Source of the DNA: Bufo bufo
Lineage: Eukaryota; Chordata; Amphibia; Anura; Bufonidae
Direction: 5' to 3'
Length of the DNA: 64,000 nt
Assembly (NCBI RefSeq): GCF_905171765.1
Contig: NC_053390.1
Span: 586,546,471 to 586,610,470, forward strand
Shown here: piece by piece, positions 55,381 through 64,000 of the stretch
Numbering within the stretch: the first letter of the stretch is position 1
How the letters are laid out: each line of letters opens with the position of its first letter
Program-made: the position numbers and the translations under genes
The notes under the pieces: model-generated
Told to the model about the DNA's origin: nothing
The model's input: only the letters and a program-made list of their open reading frames with translations
The model's database searches: none

Positions 55381-56381
55381 CAGTCCTGTGCAAAAGTGGG
55401 TGGACATTTAGAGACAGAGGAATATGCGCAAGCCTACATCTGCAGGAGATCTGTGGTCAGTTCTCCAAGATGCTGAGCTCCTCCATATACTGGTCACAGC
55501 AAATACTGATTGGATTTAGATTTCTCTTATGTTCATTTAGGGCTCTTTCACACTTGCGTTCTTTTCTTCCGGCATAGAGTTCCGTCGTCGGGGCTCTATG
55601 CCGGAAGAATCCTGATCAGGATTATCCCAATGCATTCTGAATGGAGAGAAATCCGTTCAGGATGCATCAGGATGTCTTCAGTTCCGGTACGGAACGTTTT
55701 TTGGCCGGAGAAAATACCGCAGCATGCTGCGCTTTTTGCTCCGGCCAAAAATCCTGAACACTTGCCGCAAGGCCGGATCCGGAATTAATGCCCATTGAAA
55801 GGCATTAATCCGGATCTGGCCTTAAGCTAAACGTCGTTTCGGCGCATTGCCGGACCCAACGTTTAGCTTTTTCTGAATGGTTACCATGGCTGCCGGGACG
55901 CTAAAGTCCTGGCAGCCATGGTAAAGTGTAGCGGGGAGCGGGGGAGCAGCATACTTACCGTCCGTGCGGCTCCCGGGGCGCTCCAGAGTGACGTCAGGGC
56001 GCCCCAAGCGCATGGATCACGTGATCGCATGGACACGTCATCCATGCGCATGGGGCGCTCTGACGTCATTCTGGAGCGCCCCGGGAGCCGCACGGACTGT
56101 AAGTATACCGCTCCCCGCTCCTACTATGGCAACCAGGACTTTAATAGCGTCCTGGGTGCCATAGTAACACTGAACGCATTTTGAAGACGGATCAAATGCT
56201 TTCAGTACACTTGCGTTTTTCCGGATCCGGCGTGTAATTCCGGCAAGTGGAGTACACGCCGGATCCGGACAACGCAAGTGTGAAAGAGCCCTAAGAAAGA
56301 AACTATTAACGCTTCCATTCTTTAAAGCATTCTTACTTCTTAAAACATTTTCTCCTTGCCTAAAACTTTGGCACAGTACTG
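55381..56381. mobile_element. Tc1-derived short element holding a MITE
   Basis: The left end CAGTCCTGTGCAAAAG and the inverse of the right end GGCACAGTACTG match as terminal repeats, with TA at both flanks (55379-55380 and 56382-56383). Residual sequence includes CAAATACTGATTGGATTTAG and AACTATTAACGCTTCC, shared with 18611-18785. The core Tc1 remnant is about 250 bp; the rest is the MITE at 55540-56291. Confidence 0.7.
55540..56291. mobile_element. Harbinger-type MITE, family J, 752 bp
   Basis: The ends GGGCTCTTTCACACTTGCG and CGCAAGTGTGAAAGAGCCC are perfect inverted repeats. The flanks are TTA and TAA. The interior shares CCGGAGAAAATACCGCAGC with families G and A. It also has an inner palindrome at about 55879-56167 (ACCATGGCTGCCGGGACG near the left, GCCATAGTAAC at the right) and GC-rich GACGTCA stretches. 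Confidence 0.8.
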
Positions 56382-56435
56382 TATATATGAATGTTTCTGA
56401 AGTTTTAAATATGTTTTCCCCAAAAAAATCTTTAA

Positions 56436-56690
56436 AGGGGTTCTGCAGTTTTTTTAAACTGATGATCTATCCTCTGGATAACAGTCGTGACGTCACTTGA
56501 CCTGCGGTAAACAGTGAGAAGGCCGCGGCACTACTGCACAGCGCCGCTGCCTTCTCAAACAGCTGATCGGCGGGTGTCCCGGGTGTCGGACCCACGCTAT
56601 AGCGCCACTGCCTTCTCAAACAGCTGATCGTCCGGGGTCCCGGGTGTCAGACCCCCGCCGGTCAGATGCTGATGATCTACAAATCGCTCA
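56436..56690. mobile_element. MITE family I fragment
   Basis: It follows TTAA (56432-56435) with AGGGGTTCTGCAG, then GATGATCTATCCTCTGGATA and two tandem AAACAGCTGATCG blocks. The right terminus is not seen. Confidence 0.55.
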
Positions 56691-56716
56691 TTTTTGCATC
56701 TATTCTGATGATTCAA

Positions 56717-57137
56717 TAAAAGAGGACCTGTCACCTCTCCGGACATGTCAGTTTTAGTAACTACTTACATCCCCCATGTGATAACAATTCTGGAGCATGT
56801 ATTCTTCTGACTCTGTGATGTGCCATTCCTGTATTATTCCTACTAGAAGTTATGAATGAATTACTAGCAGTTTGCAATTAAGGTCCAGATGGGTGTTACC
56901 AGGTATGAGAATGTCCCTGCAGAGTCTGACATTATCCAATCAGTGCTGCCAGTGTCAGACTGTACAGGGACACCCCCAACTGGTAACAACCATCTGGACC
57001 ATCATTGCAGATTGCTATATAATAAAGGAACAGCGCAGCATAGAGTAGGTAGAAGAGGCGATTCCAAACTGATATTACAAGGGATGCAAGTAGTTACTAA
57101 AACAGACATGACAGGAGATGTTACAGGCCCTCTTTTA
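56717..57137. mobile_element. Fold-back MITE, family L, 421 bp
   Basis: TAAAAGAGGACCTGTCACCT and the inverse ending CCCTCTTTTA form the ends. ACATGTCAGTTTTAGTAACT pairs with AGTTACTAAAACAGACATG. The interior has AGTCTGACATTATCC/GTCAGACTGTAC segments. Confidence 0.75.
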
Positions 57138-57230
57138 AAAAAAAGAAAGAAAAAAAAGAAAGTGAACACTGACTAAAGATCTGACTGGTCTATGATATAT
57201 TTAGTATAATTATCAGCGATGATCTGCGGG

Positions 57231-57588
57231 CAGGGATGAACTGAGAACTTAAAGTGTCCCTGGAAAAATAAAAAAATAAAAGTGTCCCCAAGTTGTAGCC
57301 GGGTCCAAATTGACAGAAGGCGGGGCAACACATGTGGGCGGGGACAGAAATACCGTAGTGCAGCACAAAATACCGTCATATCCGCATCATGGCAATACAG
57401 CAGAAATCAGAGGGGCACCTGCGGCTGTTGGATACGTCTATAAATACCTGATGCTCCGACATTAATTAATGCTGAGAGCATCGGATCGTTATGTACCCAG
57501 CCGGCGGCTGTAAGGAGGGCTGGGAGGCCCACATGGGCATCAGCCCACCAGGAAACGTCCCTTTAGGGTCTATGGCCAGTCCGCGGGT
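57231..57588. mobile_element. hAT-like MITE, diverged
   Basis: CAGGGATGAACTGAGAACTT at the left and GGGTCTATGGCCAGTCCGCG at the right look like diverged hAT-type ends (CAGGGNNGNACTG). No clear 8-bp duplication is seen. Confidence 0.4.
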
Positions 57589-57589
57589 C

Positions 57590-58513
57590 CCCCCTATAAT
57601 GTAGTAGCTCATCTAGGTTTTCTATGGAGGTAATGGTCTGTAGATACAGGGCACATGTGTCAGTGAGGTGCCTCCTAATGTCAGCAATGTGACGTGCTGT
57701 GTACATAGTATTCGGTATCATATGCAGCATATAACACTAGACTGAACTGCTGAGGATAGCCCATACACCCGTCATAGAGATAACAGATATTAGATAGATA
57801 GCTGCCCATCCATCCCACAAGTCTCACCCCGTGTTCCTGGCTGTGGTGGGCACCGCTTCTCCCTGCAGTGCCAGACCTAGGTGCCCGCACACCACTGTAC
57901 TACATGCACACAACACACTCCATTGACAGAACGGCAGTCACATGACCGTGACGTCATCAGCAGGCGCCTCCACGAGCCAAGCCTTCCTTCCAGTGACTGA
58001 GAGCTGCTCCTAGTACACAGTAACACTAGATGTAGCCCTGGTGCCAAGCGACAACCTCCGCTCTGCTGTGTGCAGGACGGGCGACTGTTGTGGGCTCTTT
58101 CCTGAGAGCCTCCGCTAGAAGATCGGGGGTCCTAGAGGGCACAGCCACGGGTGGAGGGGAAGCTGAGCACCAAGCTAGGGGAGTCCAACATACAAACCCC
58201 TTAGCGCTGTCCTGGTGGAAACTGCTTCTGGGCACAAAAAACTGGCATGAAAGTTGGCATGAGACTGATAAGTTTCCATCTATCTACACCATGTGCTTGG
58301 TGCCAACACAACCCCATGCAGATAATAGATCTGATATTCACTGGCAGAACTTTCTGCGATAAAAACTGCTGTGTGTGAAGACGGCCTAACACCGCAGCAG
58401 CTCAGCCACTGATACCTGTGTGAGTCCCTGGGCTCACTTTCCTGCAGTCACACGGAGCGCGTGGCCTTGAGGCAATCTGCGTGCTCCAAGATCTCACCAT
58501 ACAGCTAGACCCC
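57590..58513. other. Apparently unique sequence, promoter-like
   Basis: This is the longest stretch near the right end without MITE ends or tandem repeats. It contains a TGACGTCA CRE-type site and nearby E-box. The frames at 57681-57890 and 58026-58235 minus, and 58090-58362 plus, have no recognised domain. Confidence 0.35.
57937..57956. promoter_or_regulatory. Clustered E-box and CRE motifs
   Basis: GTCACATGAC (E-box CACATG, 57939-57944) is followed 4 bp later by the palindromic CRE TGACGTCA (57949-57956). On the minus strand a G-GTGAG donor-like sequence lies at 57823-57828, so a short minus-strand first exon is conceivable. These motifs are short and the idea is speculative. Confidence 0.25.
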
Positions 58514-58517
58514 GGTT

Positions 58518-58810
58518 AGGCTAGGTTCACACTAGCGTTAGCGCTCTCCGGCCCCCATTCACTACAAAGGGATAAGGTGAAGATCCGGCCGCTGCCCAGC
58601 AAATATCCCGGGATCCGGGCGGACAGAAACTGCTGCACGTAATGCTCTTTGTCCGGCCGAATCGCAGCATGTTTGCCAGCTAGCAGCCAGATCCCATTAT
58701 AGTCAATGGGGCCACTGGGCATTGTGGTAACATCCGGCCGAGCCGGATCCTGACAACTCCGGTAGGCCCTTCTGTGCCGCAGATGTGAAAGAGGCTTTCG
58801 GGGCCACATC
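58518..58810. mobile_element. Harbinger-type MITE remnant
   Basis: The left end TTA-GGCTAGGTTCACACTAGCG is clear. The interior holds AAAGGGATAAGG, CCGGCCG and ATTATAGTCAATGGGG. The right side ends near CAGATGTGAAAGAGGC in degraded form. Confidence 0.5.
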
Positions 58811-58980
58811 CTTCATATCAGCTGCCACACAGCCAATCCATGGCCAAAATGCCCGCAGCTGAGCCGTGTGGCAGCTGATACAGGGGATGCCACCTATGGT
58901 TTTGTCAGGAATTGAGTTTAGACGTGGAAGGGGGAGACCCAATTTACCGTACCTAGGGCAGTACTGTGTCCTGGCCCTAA
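58811..58980. other. Short spacer with inverted repeat
   Basis: ATCAGCTGCCACACAGCC and GCCGTGTGGCAGCTGAT form a small palindrome (58815-58882). No gene. Confidence 0.55.
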
Positions 58981-59421
58981 GGCCTCTTTTACACGAGCGT
59001 GACGGATTAGGGCCGGATGCGTTCAGTGAAACTCGCACTATTTTGCAAGCAAGTTCAGTCAGTTTTGTCTGCGATTGCGTTCAGTTTTTTCCGCGCGGGT
59101 GCAATGCGCTTTGATGCGTTTTTCACGCGCGTGATAAAAAAACTGAAGGTTTACAAACATCTCCTAGCAACCATCAGTGAAAAACTTGCTTGCGGATGCA
59201 ATGCGTTTTTCACACAGCCCCATTCACTTCTATGGGGCTGCGTGAAAAACACAGAATATAGAACATGCTGCGATTTTCACGCGACGCAGAACTGATGCGT
59301 GAAAAACAACGCTCATGTACACAGACTCATTGAAATTATTGGGTCAGGATTCAGTGCGGGTGCTATGCGTTCACGTCACGCATTGCACCCGCGCGGAAAA
59401 CTCGCTCGTGTGAAAGGGGTC
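58981..59421. mobile_element. Harbinger-type MITE, family B copy 4
   Basis: The ends GGCCTCTTTTACACGAGCG and CGCTCGTGTGAAAGGGGTC are preceded by TAA at 58978-58980. On the right the DD37E element has inserted at the TA immediately beyond the terminus. It is a short variant lacking most of the family centre. Confidence 0.72.
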
Positions 59422-59425
59422 TATA

Positions 59426-60960
59426 CACTGCGTGCAGAATTATTAGGCAAATGAGTATTTTGACCACATCATCCTCTTTATGCATGTTGTCTTACTCCAA
59501 GCTGTATAGGCTCGAAAGCCTACTACCAATTAAGCATATTAGGTGATGTGCATCTCTGTAATGAGAAGGGGTGTGGTCTAATGACATCAACACCCTATAT
59601 TAGGTGTGCATAATTATTAGGCAACTTCCTTTCCTTTGGCAAAATAGGTCAAAAGAAGGACTTGACAGGCTCAGAAAAGTCAAAAATAGTGAGATATCTT
59701 GCAGAGGGATGCAGCACTCTTAAAATTGCAAAGCTTCTGAAGCGTGATCATCGAACAATCAAGCGTTTCATTCAAAATAGTCAACAGGGTCGCAAGAAGC
59801 GTGTGGAAAAACCAAGGCGCAAAATAACTGCCTATGAACTGAGAAAAGTCAAGCGTGCAGCTGCCAAGATGCCACTTGCCACCAGTTTGGCCATATTTCA
59901 TCACTGGAGTGCCCAAAAGCACAAGGTGTGCAATACTCAGAGACATGGCCAAGGTAAGAAAGGCTGAAAGACGACCACCACTGAACAAGACACACAAGCT
60001 GAAACGTCAAGACTGGGCCAAGAAATATCTCAAGACTGATTTTTCTAAGGTTTTATGGACTGATGAAATGAGAGTGAGTCTTGATGGGCCAGATGGATGG
60101 GCCCGTGGCTGGATTGGTAAAGGGCAGAGAGCTCCAGTCCGACTCAGACGCCAGCAAGGTGGAGTACTGGTTTGGGCTGGTATCATCAAAGATGAGCTTG
60201 TGGGGCCTTTTCGGGTTGAGGATGGAGTCAAGCTCAACTCCCAGTCCTACTGCCAGTTTCTGGAAGACACCTTCTTCAAGCAGTGGTACAGGAAGAAGTC
60301 TGCATCCTTCAAGAAAAACATGATTTTCATGCAGGACAATGCTCCATCACACGCGTCCAAGTACTCCACAGTGTGGCTGGCAAGAAAGGGTATAAAAGAA
60401 GAAAATCTAATGACATGGCCTCCTTGTTCACCTGATCTGAACCCCATTGAGAACCTGTGGTCCATCATCAAATGTGAGATTTACAAGGAGGGAAAACAGT
60501 ACACCTCTCTGAACAGTGTCTGGGAGGCTGTGGTTGCTGCTGCACGCAATGTTGATGGTGAACAGATCAAAACACTGACAGAATCCATGGATGGCAGGCT
60601 TTTGAGTGTCCTTGCAAAGAAAGGTGGCTATATTGGTCACTAATTTGTTTTTGTTTTGTTTTTGAATGTCAGAAATGTATATTTGTGAATGTTGAGATGT
60701 TATATTGGTTTCACTGGTAAAAATAAATAATTGAAATGGGTATATATTTTTTTTTTGTTAAGTTGCCTAATAATTATGCACAGTAATAGTCACCTGCACA
60801 CACAGATATCCCCCTAAAATAGCTAAAACTAAAAACTACTTCCAAAAATATTCAGCTTTGATATTAATGAGTTTTTTGGGTTCATTGAGAACATGGTTGT
60901 TGTTCAATAATAAAATTAATCCTCAAAAATACAACTTGCCTAATAATTCTGCACTCCCTG
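59426..60960 (+). mobile_element. DD37E Tc1/mariner element, copy 2
   Basis: It is flanked by TA (59424-59425 and 60961-60962). The ends and the two internal AATTATTAGGCAA motifs per side match copy 1. Differences from copy 1 are few: an 8-bp deletion near 59900, a 6-bp difference near 60160, a short deletion near 60830 and a handful of substitutions. Confidence 0.88.
59644..60643 (+). pseudogene. DD37E transposase, start lost and frameshifted
   Basis: Compared with copy 1, the start ATG is ATA (59644-59646), so the first frame (59662-59967) begins at no ATG. An 8-bp deletion near 59901 shifts the frame. From about 59906 to TAA at 60643 the second frame is open and keeps the three catalytic blocks: LWTDEM, FMQDNAPSH and SPDLNPIENLW, with 37 residues between the last two acidic residues. 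It has CGA at codon 37, where copy 1 has a stop. Two codons (GG) of a glycine run are missing. Confidence 0.86.
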
Positions 60961-60962
60961 TA

Positions 60963-61219
60963 GCTTTCAGGGGATGACTGGCCATAGATGTTACCGGGAA
61001 ATGAGTAGACCAATGCCCAGAGAGCCCCCCAAGGCCTCCTGGTGGGTAAATAGAGATCTGACACGCACAGCAATAACTAATGCTCTGAGCTTCTGGTACA
61101 TATGCAGCTGGCGGCACAGACACCCAGTACCCCCACCTCCCAGCTGGTGGAAGAGAAGGCTGTGCTCCGTGCAAGCGCTGCCTTCCCGTCATTGTCTACC
61201 TGCTCGCAGCGGAGAGGAG
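60963..61219. other. Unclassified sequence
   Basis: Contains CCTCCTGGTGGGTAAATAG and other short stretches; no gene is supported. Confidence 0.3.
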
Positions 61220-62006
61220 GCGTAATTACACGTTGTCCAATAGAAATGAATGGGATGGCTTGTAATTACATCTCCTCACCACTGTCATGTCGACGGCGAG
61301 CAGGTAAACAATGACGGGAGGGCAGCGCTTGCACGGAGCACGGCCTCCTCTTCCAGCAGCTGAGCGGTGAGGGTGCCGGGGCCCTGACGATCTGATAACG
61401 ATGACTTAGGCCTCCTGCGCACGACCGTATTGCTTTTTCAGTATTTGCGGTCTGTGTTTCATGGATCTATTGTTCCTGTTTTTTGTTTCAGTAGTGTTTC
61501 CGCTTCCGTTCCGTTTTTCCATTTGCTTTCCATTTTTGATCTATTTTTGCGGATCGGAAACGGAAGCATACAATAATGTTTAAACAGTAAGTACATAAAA
61601 ATATTGGGCTGGGCATAAACTTTTCAATAGATGGTTCTGCAGGAATGGATACGGAAGACATAAGGCCTAAGGCCTCTTGCACACGAACATTTTTTTTTTT
61701 CGTTTACGTTCCATTTTTTGCTTTCCGTATACAGAGCGTATACGGAACAATTAATTTCAATGGATCCGCAAAAAAACCCAGAAGGTACTCCGTATGCCTT
61801 CCGTTCAAAGATAGAACATGTCCTATTATTGTCCGCATAACGGACAAAGATAGTACTGTTAAAAAACGGAATGCACACAGACGTCATCCGTATTTTTACG
61901 GATCCGTTTTTTGTGGATCGCAAAATACTTAGAAAGCCATACGGTCGTGTGCAAGAGGCCTTATCCTGAAGATAGCACATCAATAGTAAAATCCCAGAAA
62001 ACCCCT
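61220..62006. mobile_element. MITE family I copy split by a family E MITE
   Basis: It starts around TGTCCAATAGAAATGAATGG and ends ACCCCT before TTAA (62007-62010). The right-half hallmarks CAGCAGCTGAGCGG and GATCTGATAACGATGAC are followed, after the inserted MITE, by TCCTGAAGATAGCACATCAA. Removing the insert gives GATGACTTATCCTGAAG, matching the uninterrupted copies. Confidence 0.65.
61409..61960. mobile_element. Harbinger-type MITE, family E, with internal extra end
   Basis: The ends GGCCTCCTGCGCACGACCG and CGGTCGTGTGCAAGAGGCC are flanked by TTA at 61406-61408 and 61961-61963. A further left-type end, GGCCTCTTGCACACGAAC, lies inside near 61673, so it is either a nested truncated copy or a recombinant of two. 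Confidence 0.75.
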
Positions 62007-62010
62007 TTAA

Positions 62011-62460
62011 AGGCATTTTTTTTTATTATTGCATTATACTTATTTTGAGCTAAAAATCATTTTTTCAATTGGTCTTTATTAACAACATGGAATCCTTTTT
62101 TCTGTACAGAGCTGAGATGTGCAATCAGGGCCCTCTATGTAATGCGACCCAGGTATAGAAATGCCGAGTGGTATAGTGCGGCCTAAAATTTCCCTTTATA
62201 TGTGTGTCACGGTGCTCCTACCTGGATACGGCTGGACCCCAGGCTTTTGGTCCAAAGCAATAAATAGGGGGAATAATTGAGGGATTTGCAGGAAAGATTG
62301 AGTCCAGACCTTGTATATAGTTGAACAGCAGCTTTACGTGAATAAACGTTCATCAGAAACAATCTTCAAGCTTTGTCTTGGTCCCAGCAGGCTTTAGCAT
62401 TAAAGCTGTCAGGTAAACTCAACTCTGCTACATCTGTTGCTCTCTGGCTCTGCTGTACTG
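62011..62460. other. Unclassified sequence
   Basis: No gene, tandem repeat or terminus is recognised. Confidence 0.3.
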
Positions 62461-62463
62461 ACA

Positions 62464-62873
62464 GTCTACTTTCACACTGGCGTTTTGGGTTTCCGTTTGT
62501 GAGGTCCGTTCAGGGCTCTCACAAGCGGTCCAAAACGGATCAGTTTGCATTCTAATGTATTCTGAATGGATAAGGGTCCGCTCAGAATGTATCAGTTTGC
62601 CTCCGATCAGTCTCCATACCGCTTTAGAGGCGGACACGAGAACGCTGCTTGCACCGTTTTGGTGTCCGTCTGATGAAACTGAGCCAAACGGATCCGTCCT
62701 GGCACACAATGTAAGTAAATGGGGACGGATTGACTTTCAATAGTGTTCATGACGGATCCATCTTGGCAATGTTAAAGATAATACAAACTGATCAGTTCTG
62801 AACGGATGCAGACGGTTGTATTATCTGAACGGATCCGTCTGTGCAGATCCATGACGCGTGTGTGAAAGTAGCC
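62464..62873. mobile_element. Harbinger-type MITE, family A relative
   Basis: The ends GTCTACTTTCACACTGGCG and the inverse CGCGTGTGTGAAAGTAGCC are present. The body (AGGTCCGTTCAGGGCTCTCA, CGCTCAGAATGTATCAG, several GGATCC blocks) parallels 45009-45532. The 3-bp target is not clear. Confidence 0.65.
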
Positions 62874-62927
62874 TCACTCAGATTCTTCCGTCTGCTGCAC
62901 CTTCTCTCTGTAGTGCTTTTATTTATA

Positions 62928-63305
62928 TGTATGTAAATGACCCTGGTAAGGAGCCCAAGGGGCTGTACTAACCTTCTTGGAGCCCAGCTACGCCCCCTGT
63001 GAATGAGCCCAGCAGCGCCTGCGTCCTCCGAATCTCCTCCTTTCATCACAGTTAGATTGCCGCAATCTTGCGATGCGTGAGCTCGCGCATGCGCAGTGCC
63101 GGTATAGTGTACCTTCCCTGTGCTGGCATCAGCCTCAGGGAAGGAACTGCGCATCGCGAGATTACGGCGATCTAACTGTGAGCAAGGAGGAGATTCGGAG
63201 GACCCAGGCGGTGCTGGGCTCCTTCACAGGGGGCATAGCTGGGCCCCAGGAAGGTTAGTACAGCCCCTTGGGCTCCTTACCAGGCTAATTTACATATATA
63301 TAAAA
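62928..63305. mobile_element. Fold-back MITE, ~378 bp
   Basis: ATATGTATGTAAATGACCCT and the partner AGGCTAATTTACATATAT are the outer ends. AAGGAGCCCAAGGGGCTGTA pairs with TACAGCCCCTTGGGCTCCTT, and GATTGCCGCAATC/GATTACGGCGATC with CGCGCATGCGC near the centre at 63115. Mirror frames on both strands are artefacts. Confidence 0.75.
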
Positions 63306-63440
63306 TCATTTTTTAAACACAATAAAAGCACACAGCCCTATAGGACCGGTATATTGCGGACATGCTAGCGGTGATCTAGCCGTGCATGTCCGCAGCTCTA
63401 TAGCCGAAAACAAAGTGACAGAATCCCTTTAAGTTATGCT
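63306..63440. other. Short MITE-like tail
   Basis: It contains an inverted GGACATGCTAGCGG/CCGTGCATGTCC segment and ends in AATCCCTTTAA. It probably belongs with the preceding element. Confidence 0.4.
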
Positions 63441-64000
63441 AGGGAAATAGAAGAAATTTTATCCAGCTCACCTTCCTGGTATGGTATATGATCCCGGCTC
63501 CAGAGGCCCTGGGGGAGTGTTCCCGTAGCAGGCTGCAGACAAGTAGAAAAAGGTTCTGGAGACAATGGAGGTCCTCTTACAGCTCTTCTTTATTAGTATT
63601 ATTCATAAAACGGACATGGCCACTTGATACACGGCATGGGCGTTGACGCGTTTCGGGTGAGTACCCTTAGTCGTAACACCATGCTATGTGTGACCCCACA
63701 ATATAAAGGAATTAGAGTTCACCTCCTCCAAAATCCAGAGAGGAAACTCCAATCCCATAGGCTGCCACAACAGAGGCACACGTCGTCATTTGGTTCATCT
63801 ATTACAGGTGTAATTAGTAACACACTGTGAAGGTATTCTCGGAACATGTTAACCCTGGATATACCATGGTGCTTACTCTTGCGGGAAAAGCCGCACAGTG
63901 TGAATACATTATCATACAACAGATTTAAAAATATAAGATACAAACAACCAAAAAAATGGCCCTTCATCCTGTAAAGTATTGCAGTTGATTACAGCCTGAC
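63441..64000 (-). mobile_element. Retroposon fragment with hammerhead-like motif, minus strand
   Basis: On the minus strand the hammerhead-like motif (63683-63635) is followed by TTATGAATAATACTAATAAA about 25-60 nt downstream, then sequence without ORFs. Layout matches the modules at 9151 and 43814. The boundaries are open because the upstream part runs to the window edge. Confidence 0.45.
63635..63683 (-). ncRNA. Degenerate hammerhead ribozyme-like motif
   Basis: Minus-strand order: stem I 5' strand CATGGTGTT, core CGACTAA in place of CTGANGA, stem II GGGT-ACTC-ACCC, GAAA, ACGCGT as short self-complementary stem III, C as cleavage-site base, then stem I 3' strand AACGCCCATG. Stem I pairs over GGTGTT/AACGCC (one G-U) plus CAT/ATG across a single bulged C. 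The 3' core and stems are intact but the CTGANGA box is altered, so activity is doubtful. Confidence 0.5.

Noticed and set aside
57781..57830. Firm call of a minus-strand exon with splice donor
   Set aside because: A GGTGAG match alone is common by chance and there is no coding sequence or acceptor to pair with it; kept only as a low-confidence regulatory note.

Overview
This is repeat-dominated nuclear DNA of a eukaryote. The mix of elements suggests an anuran amphibian: Tc1/mariner, piggyBac, hAT and PIF/Harbinger-type DNA transposons with very abundant inverted-repeat MITEs, a gag-bearing LTR retrotransposon, and hammerhead-ribozyme-like retroposon modules. That assignment is an inference from repeat style. 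I found no host protein-coding exon, rRNA or tRNA gene that I can support. Most long open frames are either spurious frames through minisatellites whose unit is a multiple of 3, or decayed transposase.

Layout. 1-9044: a young LTR retrotransposon with two nearly identical ~3.27 kb LTRs, a Gag-like ORF (two CCHC knuckles and a coiled coil) and no pol. 9.1-13.6 kb: a fold-back, MITE and Tc1 fragments, then a TIR element carrying a 21-bp minisatellite split by a hAT-like insertion. 13.7-14.56 kb: a diverged relative of the same LTR family. 14.9-18.8 kb: small fold-backs and remnants. 19.18-23.29 kb: a Harbinger-type MITE containing a TTAA (piggyBac-like) element, which contains a hAT element with its own 31-bp minisatellite. 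23.7-24.7 kb: a decayed Tc1 transposase. 25.67-29.85 kb: an old Tc1-type element hit by two insertions 5 bp apart, one of them carrying a retroposon with a hammerhead ribozyme-like fold. 30-36.4 kb: a field of MITEs. 36.4-52.3 kb: one minisatellite array interrupted by a hAT element and by a Tc1 element. The Tc1 holds a piggyBac, and the piggyBac holds a DD37E Tc1/mariner, a LINE tail, a hAT and MITEs (one MITE inside another). 52.3-64 kb: further MITEs, a second DD37E copy, a possible unique promoter-like stretch, and a second hammerhead-like motif on the minus strand.

The strongest evidence is positional. Target-site duplications match the class of each element: TA for Tc1/mariner, TTAA for piggyBac, TTA/TAA for Harbinger-type MITEs, perfect 8-bp repeats for three hAT elements, and 13 bp for the retroposon. 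In several cases removing the insert rejoins the interrupted sequence, including two transposase reading frames. This gives a relative insertion order. No gene here works with another in a host pathway; the relations are those of autonomous, non-autonomous and host elements nested in one another.
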